NCBI RefSeq assembly: GCF_040822085.1
Contig: NZ_CP162006.1
Location: 868,001-932,000 of the forward strand
DNA length: 64,000 bases
Source of the DNA: Rhodoferax sp. WC2427
GTDB lineage: Bacteria > Pseudomonadota > Gammaproteobacteria > Burkholderiales > Burkholderiaceae_C
Reading direction: 5' to 3'
Below the pieces are notes generated by a model that did not search any database, was not told the origin of the DNA, and saw nothing but the letters and a program-made list of their open reading frames with translations. The first letter of the stretch is position 1. The number at the start of each line of letters is the position of its first letter. Positions 16,773 to 25,764 of the stretch are shown here, piece after piece. The position numbers were made by a program, and so were the translations under genes.

Positions 16773-17384
16773 ATGATGGTGTTGTACTCAGGCACGACCT
16801 GCCCTTTTTCCCACCGCTGCCGTTTCGTCTTGTTTGAAAAAGGCATGGACTTCGAGATCCGCGACGTAGACCTCTACAACAAGCCCGAAGACATCAGCGT
16901 GATGAACCCGTACGGCCAGGTGCCGATCTTGGTAGAGCGCGACCTGATTCTGTACGAGTCGAACATCATCAACGAGTACATCGACGAGCGCTTCCCGCAC
17001 CCCCAGCTGATGCCCGGCGACCCGGTGGACCGCGCCCGTGTGCGCCTGTTCCTGCTCAACTTCGAGAAGGAACTGTTTGTGCACGTTGGCCTGCTGGAGT
17101 CCCGCGCTTCCAAGGGCAATGAAAAAGCCCTGGAGAAAGCCCGCGCCCACATCCGCGACCGCCTGACCCAACTCGCCCCCGTGTTCCTGAAAAACAAGTA
17201 CATGCTGGGTGAAAACTTCTCGATGCTCGACGTGGCGATTGCGCCGCTGCTGTGGCGTCTGGACTTCTATGGCATCGACCTGAGCAAGAACGCCGCACCG
17301 CTGCTGAAATACGCCGAGCGCATCTTCTCGCGCCCGGCCTACATCGAAGCGCTGACGCCGTCCGAAAAAGTGATGCGCAAGTAA
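16773..17384 (+). CDS. sspA: Stringent starvation protein A (glutathione S-transferase fold)
   Basis: A 203-residue RNA-polymerase-associated protein. The thioredoxin-like N-domain (residues 1-80) has LYSGTTCPFSHRCRFVLFEK and the cis-Pro segment YGQVPILV, then ESNIINEYIDERFPHPQLMP; the all-helical C-domain follows with FSMLDVAIAPLLWRLDFYGI. AGGAG lies 8 nt before the first of two consecutive ATGs. SspA binds sigma-70 polymerase in stationary phase in E. coli. It lies 13 bp upstream of sspB, the conserved pairing. Some annotations may call it a glutathione S-transferase. Confidence 0.95.
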   Translation: MMVLYSGTTCPFSHRCRFVLFEKGMDFEIRDVDLYNKPEDISVMNPYGQVPILVERDLILYESNIINEYIDERFPHPQLMPGDPVDRARVRLFLLNFEKELFVHVGLLESRASKGNEKALEKARAHIRDRLTQLAPVFLKNKYMLGENFSMLDVAIAPLLWRLDFYGIDLSKNAAPLLKYAERIFSRPAYIEALTPSEKVMRK

Positions 17385-17397
17385 TTCGGAGCCACTG

Positions 17398-17892
17398 TTG
17401 TCCACCATGCAAGCCCTGGATTCGACCTCCACCCGTCCCTACCTGATCCGCGCTCTCTACGAGTGGTGTACCGACAACGGTCTGACACCGTACGTGGCGG
17501 TGCTGGTGGACGACTCGGTGCAGGTTCCGCGCGAGTACGTGAAAGACGGTGAAATCGTGCTCAACATCAGCTTCGATGCGACCAGCTCGCTCAAGCTGGG
17601 CAACGACTTCATCGAGTTCAAAGCCCGTTTTGCGGGTACGCCGCGTGAGATTCTGGTGCCGATTGGCCGGGTGATTGCGATTTATGCCCGTGAAAACGGG
17701 CAAGGCATGGCTTTTCCGTCGCCGGTGGCGGCTACCCCGGAAGAGCCCGCCAAGCCATTTACGCTGGCCGGGGTGCCCGATACCACCTCAAAAGTGGTTC
17801 CCTTGTCGCCAGTGGAGCCCGGTGGCGACGAGCCGCCCGAGCCGCCGCGGCCCGCGGGCGGACCGCGCCCGGCGCTCAAACGCATCAAGTAA
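17398..17892 (+). CDS. sspB: ClpXP protease specificity-enhancing factor SspB
   Basis: A 164-residue adaptor delivering ssrA-tagged proteins to ClpXP. The folded domain (about 10-110) includes RPYLIRALYEWCTDNGLTPY, GEIVLNISFDATSSLKLGND and the tag-binding strand EFKARFAGTPREILVPIGRV. A Pro-rich tail (about 112-155) leads to the C-terminal ClpX-docking peptide, here ending RPALKRIK. TTG at 17398 has GGAG six nt upstream; the ATG at 17407 three codons later is the alternative start but is spaced 15 nt from it. Confidence 0.94.
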   Translation: MSTMQALDSTSTRPYLIRALYEWCTDNGLTPYVAVLVDDSVQVPREYVKDGEIVLNISFDATSSLKLGNDFIEFKARFAGTPREILVPIGRVIAIYARENGQGMAFPSPVAATPEEPAKPFTLAGVPDTTSKVVPLSPVEPGGDEPPEPPRPAGGPRPALKRIK

Positions 17893-17930
17893 AAAATCGT
17901 AGTGCCGTCAAAACGGCCCATTCGGTTCGG

Positions 17931-17936
17931 TAAAAT
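17931..17936 (+). promoter_or_regulatory. -10 of tRNA-Thr promoter
   Basis: TAAAAT ends 9 bp before the mature tRNA 5' end. A -35 is not convincing. Confidence 0.5.
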
Positions 17937-17945
17937 ACGAAGTTC

Positions 17946-18021
17946 GCCGATTTAGCTCAGTTGGTAGAGCACCCGCCTTGTAAGCGGAAGGTCGTCAGTT
18001 CGACTCCGACAATCGGCACCA
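17946..18021 (+). tRNA. tRNA-Thr (anticodon TGT)
   Basis: A 76-nt cloverleaf: acceptor GCCGATT pairs with AATCGGC, encoded CCA, D arm GCTC/GAGC, anticodon loop CTTGTAA carrying TGT, T loop GTTCGAC. It closely resembles E. coli threonine tRNAs reading ACA/ACG. Confidence 0.96.
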
Positions 18022-18026
18022 CTCCT

Positions 18027-18064
18027 AAAAGGTTCTGTCCAGAAATGGCCAGAACCTTTTTTTA
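18027..18064. terminator. Bidirectional terminator between tRNA-Thr and dciA
   Basis: AAAAGGTTCTG pairs with CAGAACCTTTT around an inner CCA-GAAA-TGG hairpin and is followed by seven T on the plus strand. On the minus strand a shorter T-run follows, so it can also end dciA transcription. Confidence 0.85.
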
Positions 18065-18072
18065 TGTCCGCG

Positions 18073-18393
18073 TTATGTCCGCGGCAGGGCGCCGCGCATT
18101 TGCACTTTGATGCGCAGCGCCGTCACGTCCCAGCCTTTGGTGCGCAAATGCGCCAGCAGTGCGGGTGTCAATTGCCGCAGCTTGGCCGATGCGGCATTGC
18201 TGTTGACCAGCAGGCACCAGCTGGCGCCGTCGATCGGCCCGGGCTGGATGGCCGACCACAGGGTTTCGGGGATCAGGGTTTTGACGGCCTTGAGCCGGTC
18301 GTTGGAGTCTTGCGCCAAGGCCGAAAGGCGGGCCAGGGTGGGCGAGTCGGCTGCGGCTTGCAGCAGCGTGAAGGAGCGGTTGCTTTGGCGCAT
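18073..18393 (-). CDS. dciA: DUF721/DciA-type protein (replicative helicase loader family)
   Basis: A 106-residue basic protein. The segment LWSAIQPGPIDGASWCLLVNS followed by AASAKLRQLTPALLAHLRTK resembles the DUF721 domain (IAAHTRP... and KLRQL-type motif) of DciA, which helps load DnaB on bacteria lacking DnaC. Its position next to and divergent from secA is conserved in betaproteobacteria and supports the call. The start MRQSNRS at 18393 gives the compact domain; the open frame to 18522 has no coding character. The usual DciA N-terminal region is short here. Function is inferred from the family, not shown. Confidence 0.75.
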   Translation of the reverse strand: MRQSNRSFTLLQAAADSPTLARLSALAQDSNDRLKAVKTLIPETLWSAIQPGPIDGASWCLLVNSNAASAKLRQLTPALLAHLRTKGWDVTALRIKVQMRGALPRT

Positions 18394-18583
18394 GGTGGGC
18401 CAATTATCACAGCCGCACCGGCTTTTTGGCCTGTGCTGGCAGATAGTAAAATCCCAAGGCTGTGGATTGCAAACTGGCCCCCAAGGGTTGACTTTTGCTG
18501 TCAAAGCCTCATCTGACTCCAAGATTATTTAGGAATTTCGATCGCCACCCCCCGGCTTCTGCGGCGGTGGCGGTCTCGCATCC

Positions 18584-21340
18584 ATGACCACCAACTTTCT
18601 GACCAAAATTTTCGGCAGCCGTAACCAGCGTTTGTTGAAACAGTACCGCAAAACGCTCGAAGTGATCAATGCGTTGGAGCCACAGTATGAAAAGCTGTCC
18701 GACGAGGCGCTGCGTGAAATGACGCTGTCCTTCAAGCAGCGGGTGGCCGGGGGTGAAACATTGGATGCCATCTTGCCGGAGGCTTTTGCCCTGGTGCGCG
18801 AAGGCTCCAAGCGGGTCATGAAGATGCGGCATTTCGATGTGCAGATGCTGGGCGGCATGTCGTTGCACAACGGCAAGATCTCTGAAATGCGCACCGGTGA
18901 AGGCAAGACCCTGACCGCTACGCTGCCGGTGTACCTGAATGCGCTGTCCGGCAAGGGCGTGCATGTGGTCACGGTAAACGACTACCTGGCCAACCGCGAC
19001 GCACGCTGGATGGAGCGCCTGTACAACTTCCTGGGCCTGACCGTCGGTGTCAACCTGCCCAATATGCCGCGCGAAGAAAAGCAGGCTGCCTACGCCGCTG
19101 ATATCACCTACGGCACCAACAACGAATACGGCTTTGACTACCTGCGCGACAACATGGTCTACGAGGTGCGCGACCGCGTGCAGCGCGGCCTGAACTACGC
19201 CATCGTGGACGAGGTGGACTCCATCCTGATCGACGAGGCCCGCACCCCCTTGATCATCAGCGGCCAGGCCGAAGACCATACCGCCACCTATATTGCGATC
19301 AACAAGATCATCCCTTTCCTGACCCGCCAGGAAGGCGAGGCCGATCCGCGCACCGGTGAGGGCGTCACCAAGCCCGGCGACTTCACGTTGGACGAAAAAT
19401 CGCACCAGGTGTTCCTGACCGAAGACGGCCATGAAAACGCCGAGCGCATCCTGGTCGAGCACGGTCTGCTGCCCGAAGGCGCGTCGCTGTACGACCCGGC
19501 CAACATCACCCTGATGCACCACCTGTACGCCGCGCTGCGGGCCAACCACCTGTACCACCGCGACCAGCACTATGTGGTGCAAGACGGCGAAATCGTCATC
19601 GTTGACGAGTTCACCGGCCGCCTGATGTCGGGCCGTCGCTGGAGTGAAGGCCTGCACCAGTCGGTGGAAGCCAAGGAAGGCGTGGAAATCCAGGCCGAAA
19701 ACCAGACGCTGGCCTCCATTACCTTCCAGAACTACTTCCGCCTGTATGGCCGTTTGTCCGGCATGACCGGCACGGCCGATACCGAAGCCTACGAATTCCA
19801 GGAAATCTACGGTTTAGAGACCGTGGTGATTCCGCCCAACCGCGTCAGCCGCCGCGAAGACCAGCTCGACCGCGTCTACAAGACCACGCGCGAGAAATAC
19901 GAAGCCGCCATCAAGGACATCCGCGAATGCTATGAGCGCGGCCAGCCCGTGCTGGTGGGTACCACCTCGATCGAAAACTCGGAAATCATCGACCGCCTGC
20001 TCAACGACGCCCAACTGCCGCACCAGGTGCTCAACGCCAAGCAGCACGCCCGTGAAGCCGATATCGTGGCCCAGGCCGGTCGCCCCAAGATGATCACCAT
20101 CGCCACCAACATGGCAGGTCGTGGTACCGACATCGTGCTGGGCGGCAACCTGGAAATGGCGATCAAGGCCGTCGAGGCCAACCCCGCGCTCGACGATGCG
20201 GCCAAAGCCGCCGAGGTCGAGCGGGTGCGCGCGCAATGGACCATTGACCATGAAGCCGTGAAAGCGCTCGGCGGCCTGCGCATCATTGCCACCGAACGCC
20301 ACGAATCCCGCCGTATCGACAACCAGTTGCGCGGCCGCTCGGGCCGCCAGGGCGACCCTGGTTCGTCGCGCTTCTACCTGAGCCTGGACGATCCGCTGAT
20401 GCGCATCTTTGCCGGGGACCGGGTCAAGTCCATCATGGACCGCCTGAAAATGCCCGATGGTGAAGCCATTGAAGCCGGCATCGTCACCCGCAGCATTGAA
20501 AGCGCCCAGCGCAAGGTGGAAGCCCGCAACTTCGACGTGCGCAAGCAGCTGCTGGAATACGACGACGTGTCGAACGACCAGCGCAAAGTGATCTACCAGC
20601 AGCGCAATGAGATTCTGGACGCGCAAGACCTGACCGCCCAGATCGCCTCTCTGCGCGAAGGCTGTGTGGCCGATGTGGTGCACCAGTTTGTACCGCCCGA
20701 GACGGTCGAAGAGCAGTGGGACATCGCCGGCCTGGAAAAAACCATGCAGGACGAATGGCAGCTGGCCTTGGCTTTGCGTGCGCAGGTTGAATCCGCCAGC
20801 GCCATTACCGACGAAGACATTCTGGAAACCGTGCTGACCGCCGCCAACACCGCCTTCCAGGCCAAGGTCGACCAGGTGGGTGGCGAGAACTTCACCCAGT
20901 TCGAACGCATGGTGCTGCTGCAAAGCATCGATACCCACTGGCGTGAACACCTGAGCTCGCTGGACTACCTGCGCCAGGGCATCCATTTGCGTGGCTACGC
21001 GCAGAAGCAGCCCAAACAGGAATACAAGCGCGAAGCCTTCGAGCTGTTTGGCCAGTTGCTGGACGCGGTGAAGAACGACGTGACCAAGGTGCTGATGACG
21101 GTCAAGGTGCAGTCCAACGAGCAACTCGGCGAAGCCGCCGAAGCCATGGAAAACCGCGGCGAGAGCATCGCCAACGTGACCTACACCGCGCCCACCGAAA
21201 CCGGCGAAGTCGAGGTCCGCACCGATGCGCCAGCCCGCGGCGTGCAGACGGCCGCCAATGTACCCCGCGTTGGCCGCAACGACCCCTGTCCCTGTGGCAG
21301 TGGCAACAAATATAAGCTGTGCCACGGCAAATTGGCCTAA
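18584..21340 (+). CDS. secA: Preprotein translocase ATPase SecA
   Basis: A 918-residue motor driving proteins through SecYEG. Walker A is in [14 protein letters not shown] (101-114) and the DEAD-like motif in [16 protein letters not shown]. The preprotein cross-linking domain, NBD2 ([10 protein letters not shown]) and the helical scaffold follow. The C-terminal zinc motif is C902-P-C904 with C913-H914 ([14 protein letters not shown]), which binds SecB and lipids. The start [11 protein letters not shown] is the usual one. The 190-bp gap to divergent dciA must hold its promoter. A GC hairpin terminator follows. Confidence 0.98.
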   Translation: MTTNFLTKIFGSRNQRLLKQYRKTLEVINALEPQYEKLSDEALREMTLSFKQRVAGGETLDAILPEAFALVREGSKRVMKMRHFDVQMLGGMSLHNGKISEMRTGEGKTLTATLPVYLNALSGKGVHVVTVNDYLANRDARWMERLYNFLGLTVGVNLPNMPREEKQAAYAADITYGTNNEYGFDYLRDNMVYEVRDRVQRGLNYAIVDEVDSILIDEARTPLIISGQAEDHTATYIAINKIIPFLTRQEGEADPRTGEGVTKPGDFTLDEKSHQVFLTEDGHENAERILVEHGLLPEGASLYDPANITLMHHLYAALRANHLYHRDQHYVVQDGEIVIVDEFTGRLMSGRRWSEGLHQSVEAKEGVEIQAENQTLASITFQNYFRLYGRLSGMTGTADTEAYEFQEIYGLETVVIPPNRVSRREDQLDRVYKTTREKYEAAIKDIRECYERGQPVLVGTTSIENSEIIDRLLNDAQLPHQVLNAKQHAREADIVAQAGRPKMITIATNMAGRGTDIVLGGNLEMAIKAVEANPALDDAAKAAEVERVRAQWTIDHEAVKALGGLRIIATERHESRRIDNQLRGRSGRQGDPGSSRFYLSLDDPLMRIFAGDRVKSIMDRLKMPDGEAIEAGIVTRSIESAQRKVEARNFDVRKQLLEYDDVSNDQRKVIYQQRNEILDAQDLTAQIASLREGCVADVVHQFVPPETVEEQWDIAGLEKTMQDEWQLALALRAQVESASAITDEDILETVLTAANTAFQAKVDQVGGENFTQFERMVLLQSIDTHWREHLSSLDYLRQGIHLRGYAQKQPKQEYKREAFELFGQLLDAVKNDVTKVLMTVKVQSNEQLGEAAEAMENRGESIANVTYTAPTETGEVEVRTDAPARGVQTAANVPRVGRNDPCPCGSGNKYKLCHGKLA

Positions 21341-21360
21341 GCATCGCTGTTGGTTTTGCA

Positions 21361-21380
21361 ACGGGCTTCGGCCCGTTTTT
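21361..21380 (+). terminator. Terminator after secA
   Basis: ACGGGC-TTCG-GCCCGT with five T: a short stem closed by a stable UUCG tetraloop. Confidence 0.8.
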
Positions 21381-21410
21381 CACATGTCCATGCCCTTTTG
21401 AAAGCCCACC

Positions 21411-22640
21411 ATGCCCGTTAACCTGTCTGCTCCCGATCCCGCTGGCCTGCACCCTGTTCCCGGCGTCCTGCTGGGCATCGCCGAGGCGGGTATCCGCAAG
21501 GTGAACCGCAAGGACTTGACCGTGGTGTTGCTGGAAGAGGGCGCGTCGGTGGCGGGTGTGTTCACCCAAAACCGCTTCTGCGCCGCCCCGGTGCAGATCT
21601 GCCGCGAGCACCTGGCGCTGGGTGTGGGCATCCGCGCCATCCTGGTCAACACCGGCAATGCCAATGCGGGCACGGGCCACGACGGGCTGATGCGCGCCAA
21701 GTCCACCTGCATCGCGCTGGCCCAGCACCTGGACCTGGCCCCCGAACAAATTTTGCCGTTTTCTACCGGCGTGATCATGGAAACCCTGCCGCATGAGCGC
21801 ATCAACGCCGGGCTGCCCGCCGCTCTGGCCGATGCCCGTGCCGACCACTGGGGCCGAGCCGCTGAGGCCATCATGACCACCGACACCATTGCCAAAGCCT
21901 TCAGCACCCAGGTGCAGATCGGCGGCAAGACGGTCACCGTCACCGGCATCAGCAAGGGCGCGGGCATGATCCGCCCCAACATGGCCACCATGCTGGGCTT
22001 CATGGCCACCGACGCCTGCGTGGACCAGGCTTTGCTGGGGCAGCTGGCCAAAGACCTGGCCGATGCCTCCTTCAACCGCATCACCATTGACGGCGACACC
22101 TCCACCAACGACTCATTCGTGGTCATCGCCACCCACAAGGCCGCCCACGCGCCCATCACCTCCATGGACAGCGCCGATGGCCGTGCCCTGAAGGCCGCGA
22201 TGCAGCAAGTCGCCCAGCAACTGGCCCAGGCCATCGTGCGCGACGGTGAAGGGGCCACCAAATTCATCACCGTGCGTGTCGAAGGCGGCAAGACGGCCGA
22301 AGAATGCCGCCTGGCCGCCTATGCCATCGCCCATTCGCCCCTGGTCAAAACCGCCTTTTTCGCCAGCGACCCCAACCTGGGCCGCATCCTGGCCGCCGTG
22401 GGCTACGCAGGCATCACTGACCTGGACCAAACGGGTATCGACCTGTTTCTCGACGACGTGCACGTGGTGGTCAACGGCGGGCGCAACCCCAGCTACCGCG
22501 AAGAAGACGGCCAGCGCGTGATGAAGCAAAGCGAAATCACCGTGCGCGTGGGCCTGGGCCGTGGCACGGCGGTGGATACCGTCTGGACCTGCGATTTCAG
22601 CCACGAGTACGTCACGATCAATGCGGATTACAGATCATGA
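21411..22640 (+). CDS. argJ: Bifunctional glutamate N-acetyltransferase / amino-acid acetyltransferase
   Basis: A 409-residue ornithine acetyltransferase of the cyclic arginine pathway, moving acetyl from N-acetylornithine to glutamate. It self-cleaves before the nucleophile Thr, here T193 in [33 protein letters not shown] and [11 protein letters not shown] are signature segments. The end ...[16 protein letters not shown] is canonical. Whether it also accepts acetyl-CoA cannot be told from sequence. It lies downstream of secA beyond a terminator; the next gene follows after a GC-rich repeat-like stretch. Confidence 0.97.
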   Translation: MPVNLSAPDPAGLHPVPGVLLGIAEAGIRKVNRKDLTVVLLEEGASVAGVFTQNRFCAAPVQICREHLALGVGIRAILVNTGNANAGTGHDGLMRAKSTCIALAQHLDLAPEQILPFSTGVIMETLPHERINAGLPAALADARADHWGRAAEAIMTTDTIAKAFSTQVQIGGKTVTVTGISKGAGMIRPNMATMLGFMATDACVDQALLGQLAKDLADASFNRITIDGDTSTNDSFVVIATHKAAHAPITSMDSADGRALKAAMQQVAQQLAQAIVRDGEGATKFITVRVEGGKTAEECRLAAYAIAHSPLVKTAFFASDPNLGRILAAVGYAGITDLDQTGIDLFLDDVHVVVNGGRNPSYREEDGQRVMKQSEITVRVGLGRGTAVDTVWTCDFSHEYVTINADYRS

Positions 22641-22659
22641 ACCCCCACGCCCATCACTT

Positions 22660-22720
22660 CGTGTATTCGCTGCCCCCTGAGGGGGCTGGCCTCCCTTGGG
22701 GCGGCCCGGCGGGAGTCCGT
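22660..22720 (+). repeat. GC-rich dispersed motif before the DUF815 gene
   Basis: CGCTGCCCCCTGAGGGGGC forms a small hairpin and is followed by TTGGGGCGGCCCGGCGGGAG. I recall very similar strings at many places in Comamonadaceae genomes, which would make it a second repeat family. Its final GGGAG serves as ribosome site of the next gene. Confidence 0.5.
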
Positions 22721-22722
22721 TC

Positions 22723-23601
22723 ATGAACGCCGCATTTGAACGCCTCATGGACCGCGCCGAGCAGCTCATGCAGCGCATCGAGGCTGCGCTGCCCCAGCCG
22801 GTGACTGCGCCCGACTGGAATGCCGCCATCGCCTACCGCTACCGCCGCCGGGGCAACGGCCACGGCGTGCTGGAGCCGGTGCGCCACATCGGCCACATGG
22901 CCCTGGCCGACCTGAAAGAGATCGACATCCAGAAGGAGAAGATCCAGCGCAACACATTGCAGTTCGTGGAGGGCAAACCGGCCAACAACGTGCTGCTGAC
23001 GGGCGCGCGCGGCACCGGCAAGTCTTCGCTGATCAAAGCCTGCCTGAACACCTACGCGCCCCAGGGCCTGCGCCTGATCGAGGTGGACAAGGCGGATCTG
23101 GTCGATCTGCCCGACATCGTGGACGTGGTGGCCGACCGGCCCGAGAAGTTCATCGTCTACTGCGACGACCTGAGCTTTGACGACGGCGAGCCCGGCTACA
23201 AGGCGCTGAAGTCCATCCTGGACGGCTCGGTGGCCGCGTCCACGCCCAATGTGCTGGTCTACGCCACCAGCAACCGCCGCCACCTGCTGCCCGAGTACAT
23301 GAAGGAAAACCTCACCTACACCCACACCGAGGATGGCGAAGTGCATCCCGGCGAGGTGGTGGAAGAGAAGATTTCCCTGTCCGAGCGTTTTGGCCTGTGG
23401 GTCAGCTTCTACCCCTTTACCCAGGACGAGTACCTGGCCATCGTGGCCCAGTGGCTGCAGTCGTTTGGCGTGGATGCCGCAGCGATTGCCGCGGCCCGGG
23501 GCGCATCGCTGGTCTGGGCGCTGGAGCGCGGTTCGCGCAGTGGCCGCGTGGCCTACCAGTTTGCGCGCGACTATGCAGGCCAGCACGCCGTGTCCGCATG
23601 A
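22723..23601 (+). CDS. DUF815-family P-loop ATPase
   Basis: A 292-residue AAA-like ATPase. The P-loop is GARGTGKSS (94-102); Walker B-like acidic residues lie in FIVYCDDLSFDDGEPGYK, and a sensor-like segment is NVLVYATSNRRHLLPE. FGLWVSFYPFTQDEYLAIV is conserved in the family. ATG at 22723 is chosen from GGGAG seven nt upstream, where the GC-rich repeat ends. The stop overlaps the start of the mutT-like gene (ATGA), suggesting shared expression. DUF815 proteins have no established function. Confidence 0.88.
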   Translation: MNAAFERLMDRAEQLMQRIEAALPQPVTAPDWNAAIAYRYRRRGNGHGVLEPVRHIGHMALADLKEIDIQKEKIQRNTLQFVEGKPANNVLLTGARGTGKSSLIKACLNTYAPQGLRLIEVDKADLVDLPDIVDVVADRPEKFIVYCDDLSFDDGEPGYKALKSILDGSVAASTPNVLVYATSNRRHLLPEYMKENLTYTHTEDGEVHPGEVVEEKISLSERFGLWVSFYPFTQDEYLAIVAQWLQSFGVDAAAIAAARGASLVWALERGSRSGRVAYQFARDYAGQHAVSA

Positions 23602-24065
23602 GCGCCCAACCCCTGGTCGCCGATGCCCATCGCCCCCGTGAAGGCGGACCCGACCGCGCCATTGTCGACGTGGCCGTGGGTGTGCTGGTGCAAGCCAACG
23701 GCGACTTTCTGGTGACTTCGCGGCCCAAAGGCAAGGTCTACGCGGGCTACTGGGAATTTCCCGGCGGCAAGCTGGAGGCGGGAGAAACCGTGGAGCAGGC
23801 CCTGCGCCGCGAGCTGGTGGAAGAACTGGGCATCACCATCGGCCCCGCCCAGCACTGGAAGGTGGAGCTGGTGGACTACCCACACTCCCTGGTGCGGTTG
23901 CATTTCTGCAAGGTGTTTGCCTGGACGGGCACGTTGGAGATGCGCGAGGGCCAAACCCATGCCTGGCAGTCCTTGCCGCTGCAAGTCGGCCCGGTCTTGC
24001 CCGGCACCGTGCCGGTGCTGGGTTGGCTGGCTGCCGAGCGTGATTTTGCGGGTGCTACATATTAA
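23598..24065 (+). CDS. mutT: Nudix hydrolase, MutT-like (8-oxo-dGTPase candidate)
   Basis: A 155-residue Nudix protein. The Nudix box GGKLEAGETVEQALRRELVE ELG-I (about residues 57-79) is complete with all catalytic glutamates. YAGYWEFPGGKLE upstream of it is typical of MutT proteins that sanitise oxidised guanine nucleotides. The N-terminal 20 residues are an extension compared with E. coli MutT (129 aa). The last residues (GATY) and the stop codon fall in a copy of the dispersed repeat. It is ATGA-coupled to the DUF815 ATPase. Confidence 0.88.
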   Translation: MSAQPLVADAHRPREGGPDRAIVDVAVGVLVQANGDFLVTSRPKGKVYAGYWEFPGGKLEAGETVEQALRRELVEELGITIGPAQHWKVELVDYPHSLVRLHFCKVFAWTGTLEMREGQTHAWQSLPLQVGPVLPGTVPVLGWLAAERDFAGATY

Positions 24066-24116
24066 GGAGCTGCTCACGCTTATGGAATCAGCGCTGGAGC
24101 CTTATTTCTTATAAAT
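24052..24116 (+). repeat. Dispersed repeat copy between mutT and yacG
   Basis: GTGCTACATATTAAGGAG, CTGCTCACGCTTATGGAATC, AGCGCTGGAGCCTTATTTC. It spans the mutT stop codon and the whole gap to convergent yacG, where its hairpin may separate transcripts. Confidence 0.7.
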
Positions 24117-24317
24117 TCATTGCAGCCGTGCATCGCCAAACACCTGGTCGTCGGGTGGCGCATCGGCGGTCAAGCTGAAACTGGCGCTGGCCCAGGCACC
24201 GAAGTCGATGTTTTTGCAGCGTTCACTGCAAAACGGGCGGAAGGCGTTGCTCGGGGCAAACAGGCTTTTGCCTTTGCAGGTGGGGCAGGCGACCCATTTT
24301 TGCGGTGTGTCTGTCAT
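24117..24317 (-). CDS. yacG: DNA gyrase inhibitor YacG (zinc-binding)
   Basis: A 66-residue zinc protein that inhibits GyrB in E. coli. The four ligands are in CPTCKG (about residues 10-15) and FCSERCKNIDFGAW (about 28-41). ATG at 24317 gives the compact family length; the frame is open to 24359. It is the distal gene of the minus-strand group pilB-pilC-pilD-coaE-zapD-yacG, an arrangement shared with gammaproteobacteria. Confidence 0.94.
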   Translation of the reverse strand: MTDTPQKWVACPTCKGKSLFAPSNAFRPFCSERCKNIDFGAWASASFSLTADAPPDDQVFGDARLQ

Positions 24318-24374
24318 GGTTAAAGTGAAAGAACTTTTATGGCTTGGGGTGCTCTGCACCCAAGTCCATCCAAG

Positions 24375-25130
24375 TTAGGCGCACAAAGTCAGTTCAAAAG
24401 AAGCATCCTCGCTGCAGGCATGCAGGCGGTCGTCGGCTTCGTGGCGCATCATGCGCACCGACACCATCAGGCGGTTGCCGCTGATTTCGGGAATCAGGTT
24501 CAGCGCCGGGTCGATACGCAGTCGCAGCAGTTGGTAGGTGCGGCCTTGCGGCAGGTTTTGCTGGAACTGGCCGCCGAGGGCGATGACTTTTTGCGGCGCG
24601 CCCGAGTCGCGCAGCATCTTCAGCAGGTGGTGGATGGACTCGGCCAGCGGCGCCAGGGTGGAGGCCCACTGCTCGATGGCGTGGCGGCGCACGTCGGCGG
24701 GTTTGTGCTGCCAGGCGGCGTAGGCGGGCAGGTCAAAACCGCAGGTGCCCCCGGGAATGCCCACGCGGCTGCGCAGGGCCATGAGCCAGTCGTTTTCGGT
24801 CAGTGCATGGCCGGCCTTACCGGGTTGCTCGTGTAGGGCGGTGTAGCAGCGGTCAAGCTGGGCGATCACAGCGTCCAGCACCTCTTCGGCAATCGAGGGG
24901 TTGCCCCGGTAGCCGTTGAGGATGACCTTTTGCTTTTCCAGATCGCGCATCACGTCAGACTTGAGGTCGGCGCGGGCCGCCACGTCCATCACTTCAAAGA
25001 TGGTGGTCAGCGCGTAATGGTGGTCCAGCGGGTGGCTGCGGGGCACCAGTTCCCCCAGGCGCCGAAACAGGTGCTCCAGCCGCAAATAGGTGCGTATGCG
25101 TTCGTTAAAGGGGTATTCGTAGAGGATCAC
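24375..25130 (-). CDS. zapD: Cell division protein ZapD
   Basis: A 251-residue cytoplasmic FtsZ-bundling protein (formerly YacF/DUF1342). The start MILYEYPFNERIRTYLRLEH is the family signature, read from a GTG codon at 25130. Other conserved segments are FEVMDVAARADLKSDVMRDL and CGFDLPAYAAW. It lies between coaE and yacG as in E. coli (coaE-yacF-yacG). About 20 bp separate it from coaE, so they are co-transcribed. Confidence 0.95.
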   Translation of the reverse strand: MILYEYPFNERIRTYLRLEHLFRRLGELVPRSHPLDHHYALTTIFEVMDVAARADLKSDVMRDLEKQKVILNGYRGNPSIAEEVLDAVIAQLDRCYTALHEQPGKAGHALTENDWLMALRSRVGIPGGTCGFDLPAYAAWQHKPADVRRHAIEQWASTLAPLAESIHHLLKMLRDSGAPQKVIALGGQFQQNLPQGRTYQLLRLRIDPALNLIPEISGNRLMVSVRMMRHEADDRLHACSEDASFELTLCA

Positions 25131-25151
25131 GCGGTTTTTCCAGTGGCGGCA

Positions 25152-25760
25152 TCATAGCCCGAACCGCGGGGCGACTTTTTCGACCTCCAGGCGCAGCTGT
25201 TCCAGCGTCAGGCCGTCGTTGAGGATGACCACGTCGGCCACCGCCAGGCGCTGGGCCCGGCTGGCCTGGGTCTGGATGATGGCACGCACGGCCGCCTCTG
25301 CCATACCGCTGCGCGCCATGACGCGGGCCACCTGGGTGTCTACCGTGCAGTCCACCACCAGCACCTGGTCGAGCCGGTCTTTCCAGTGGCCGGATTCGAC
25401 CAGCAAGGGGATGTCGAATACCACGCAGCGGGCACCGCGAGCGCGTGCCTGCTGGAACTGCGCCGCAATCTCCTGGCCGACCAGGGGGTGGACGATGGCT
25501 TCCAGCTGCTTTTTGGCGCCAGGGTCGGCAAAGACGAGGGCACGCATGCGCTCCCGGTCCATGGCACCGTCGGCGGTGATAGCGTCTGCTCCAAAGGCCG
25601 CACGGACCGCCGGGATGGCCGAGCCCGCCGCTGCCGTGGTCTGGCGCGAAATTGCGTCTGCATCAATAATAATAGCGCCTCGTGCTTGCAGCATCAGCGC
25701 TACCGTGCTTTTTCCACTGCCAATGCCGCCGGTGAGTCCGAGCCGAAGGCAGTCTGGCAT
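25152..25760 (-). CDS. coaE: Dephospho-CoA kinase
   Basis: A 202-residue P-loop kinase performing the last step of coenzyme A synthesis. The P-loop LTGGIGSGKSTVA is at residues 8-20. DADAISRQTTA and VFDIPLLVESGHW (core/lid contacts) are conserved. The start MPDCLRLGLTGG at 25760 fits the usual N-terminus; the open frame to 25793 overlaps pilD. It lies immediately downstream of pilD. Confidence 0.96.
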   Translation of the reverse strand: MPDCLRLGLTGGIGSGKSTVALMLQARGAIIIDADAISRQTTAAAGSAIPAVRAAFGADAITADGAMDRERMRALVFADPGAKKQLEAIVHPLVGQEIAAQFQQARARGARCVVFDIPLLVESGHWKDRLDQVLVVDCTVDTQVARVMARSGMAEAAVRAIIQTQASRAQRLAVADVVILNDGLTLEQLRLEVEKVAPRFGL

Positions 25761-25764
25761 GGCC

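Noticed and set aside
19814-21361. A 515-codon antisense frame over secA
   Set aside because: SecA is full length on the plus strand; no ribosome site or domain on the minus strand.
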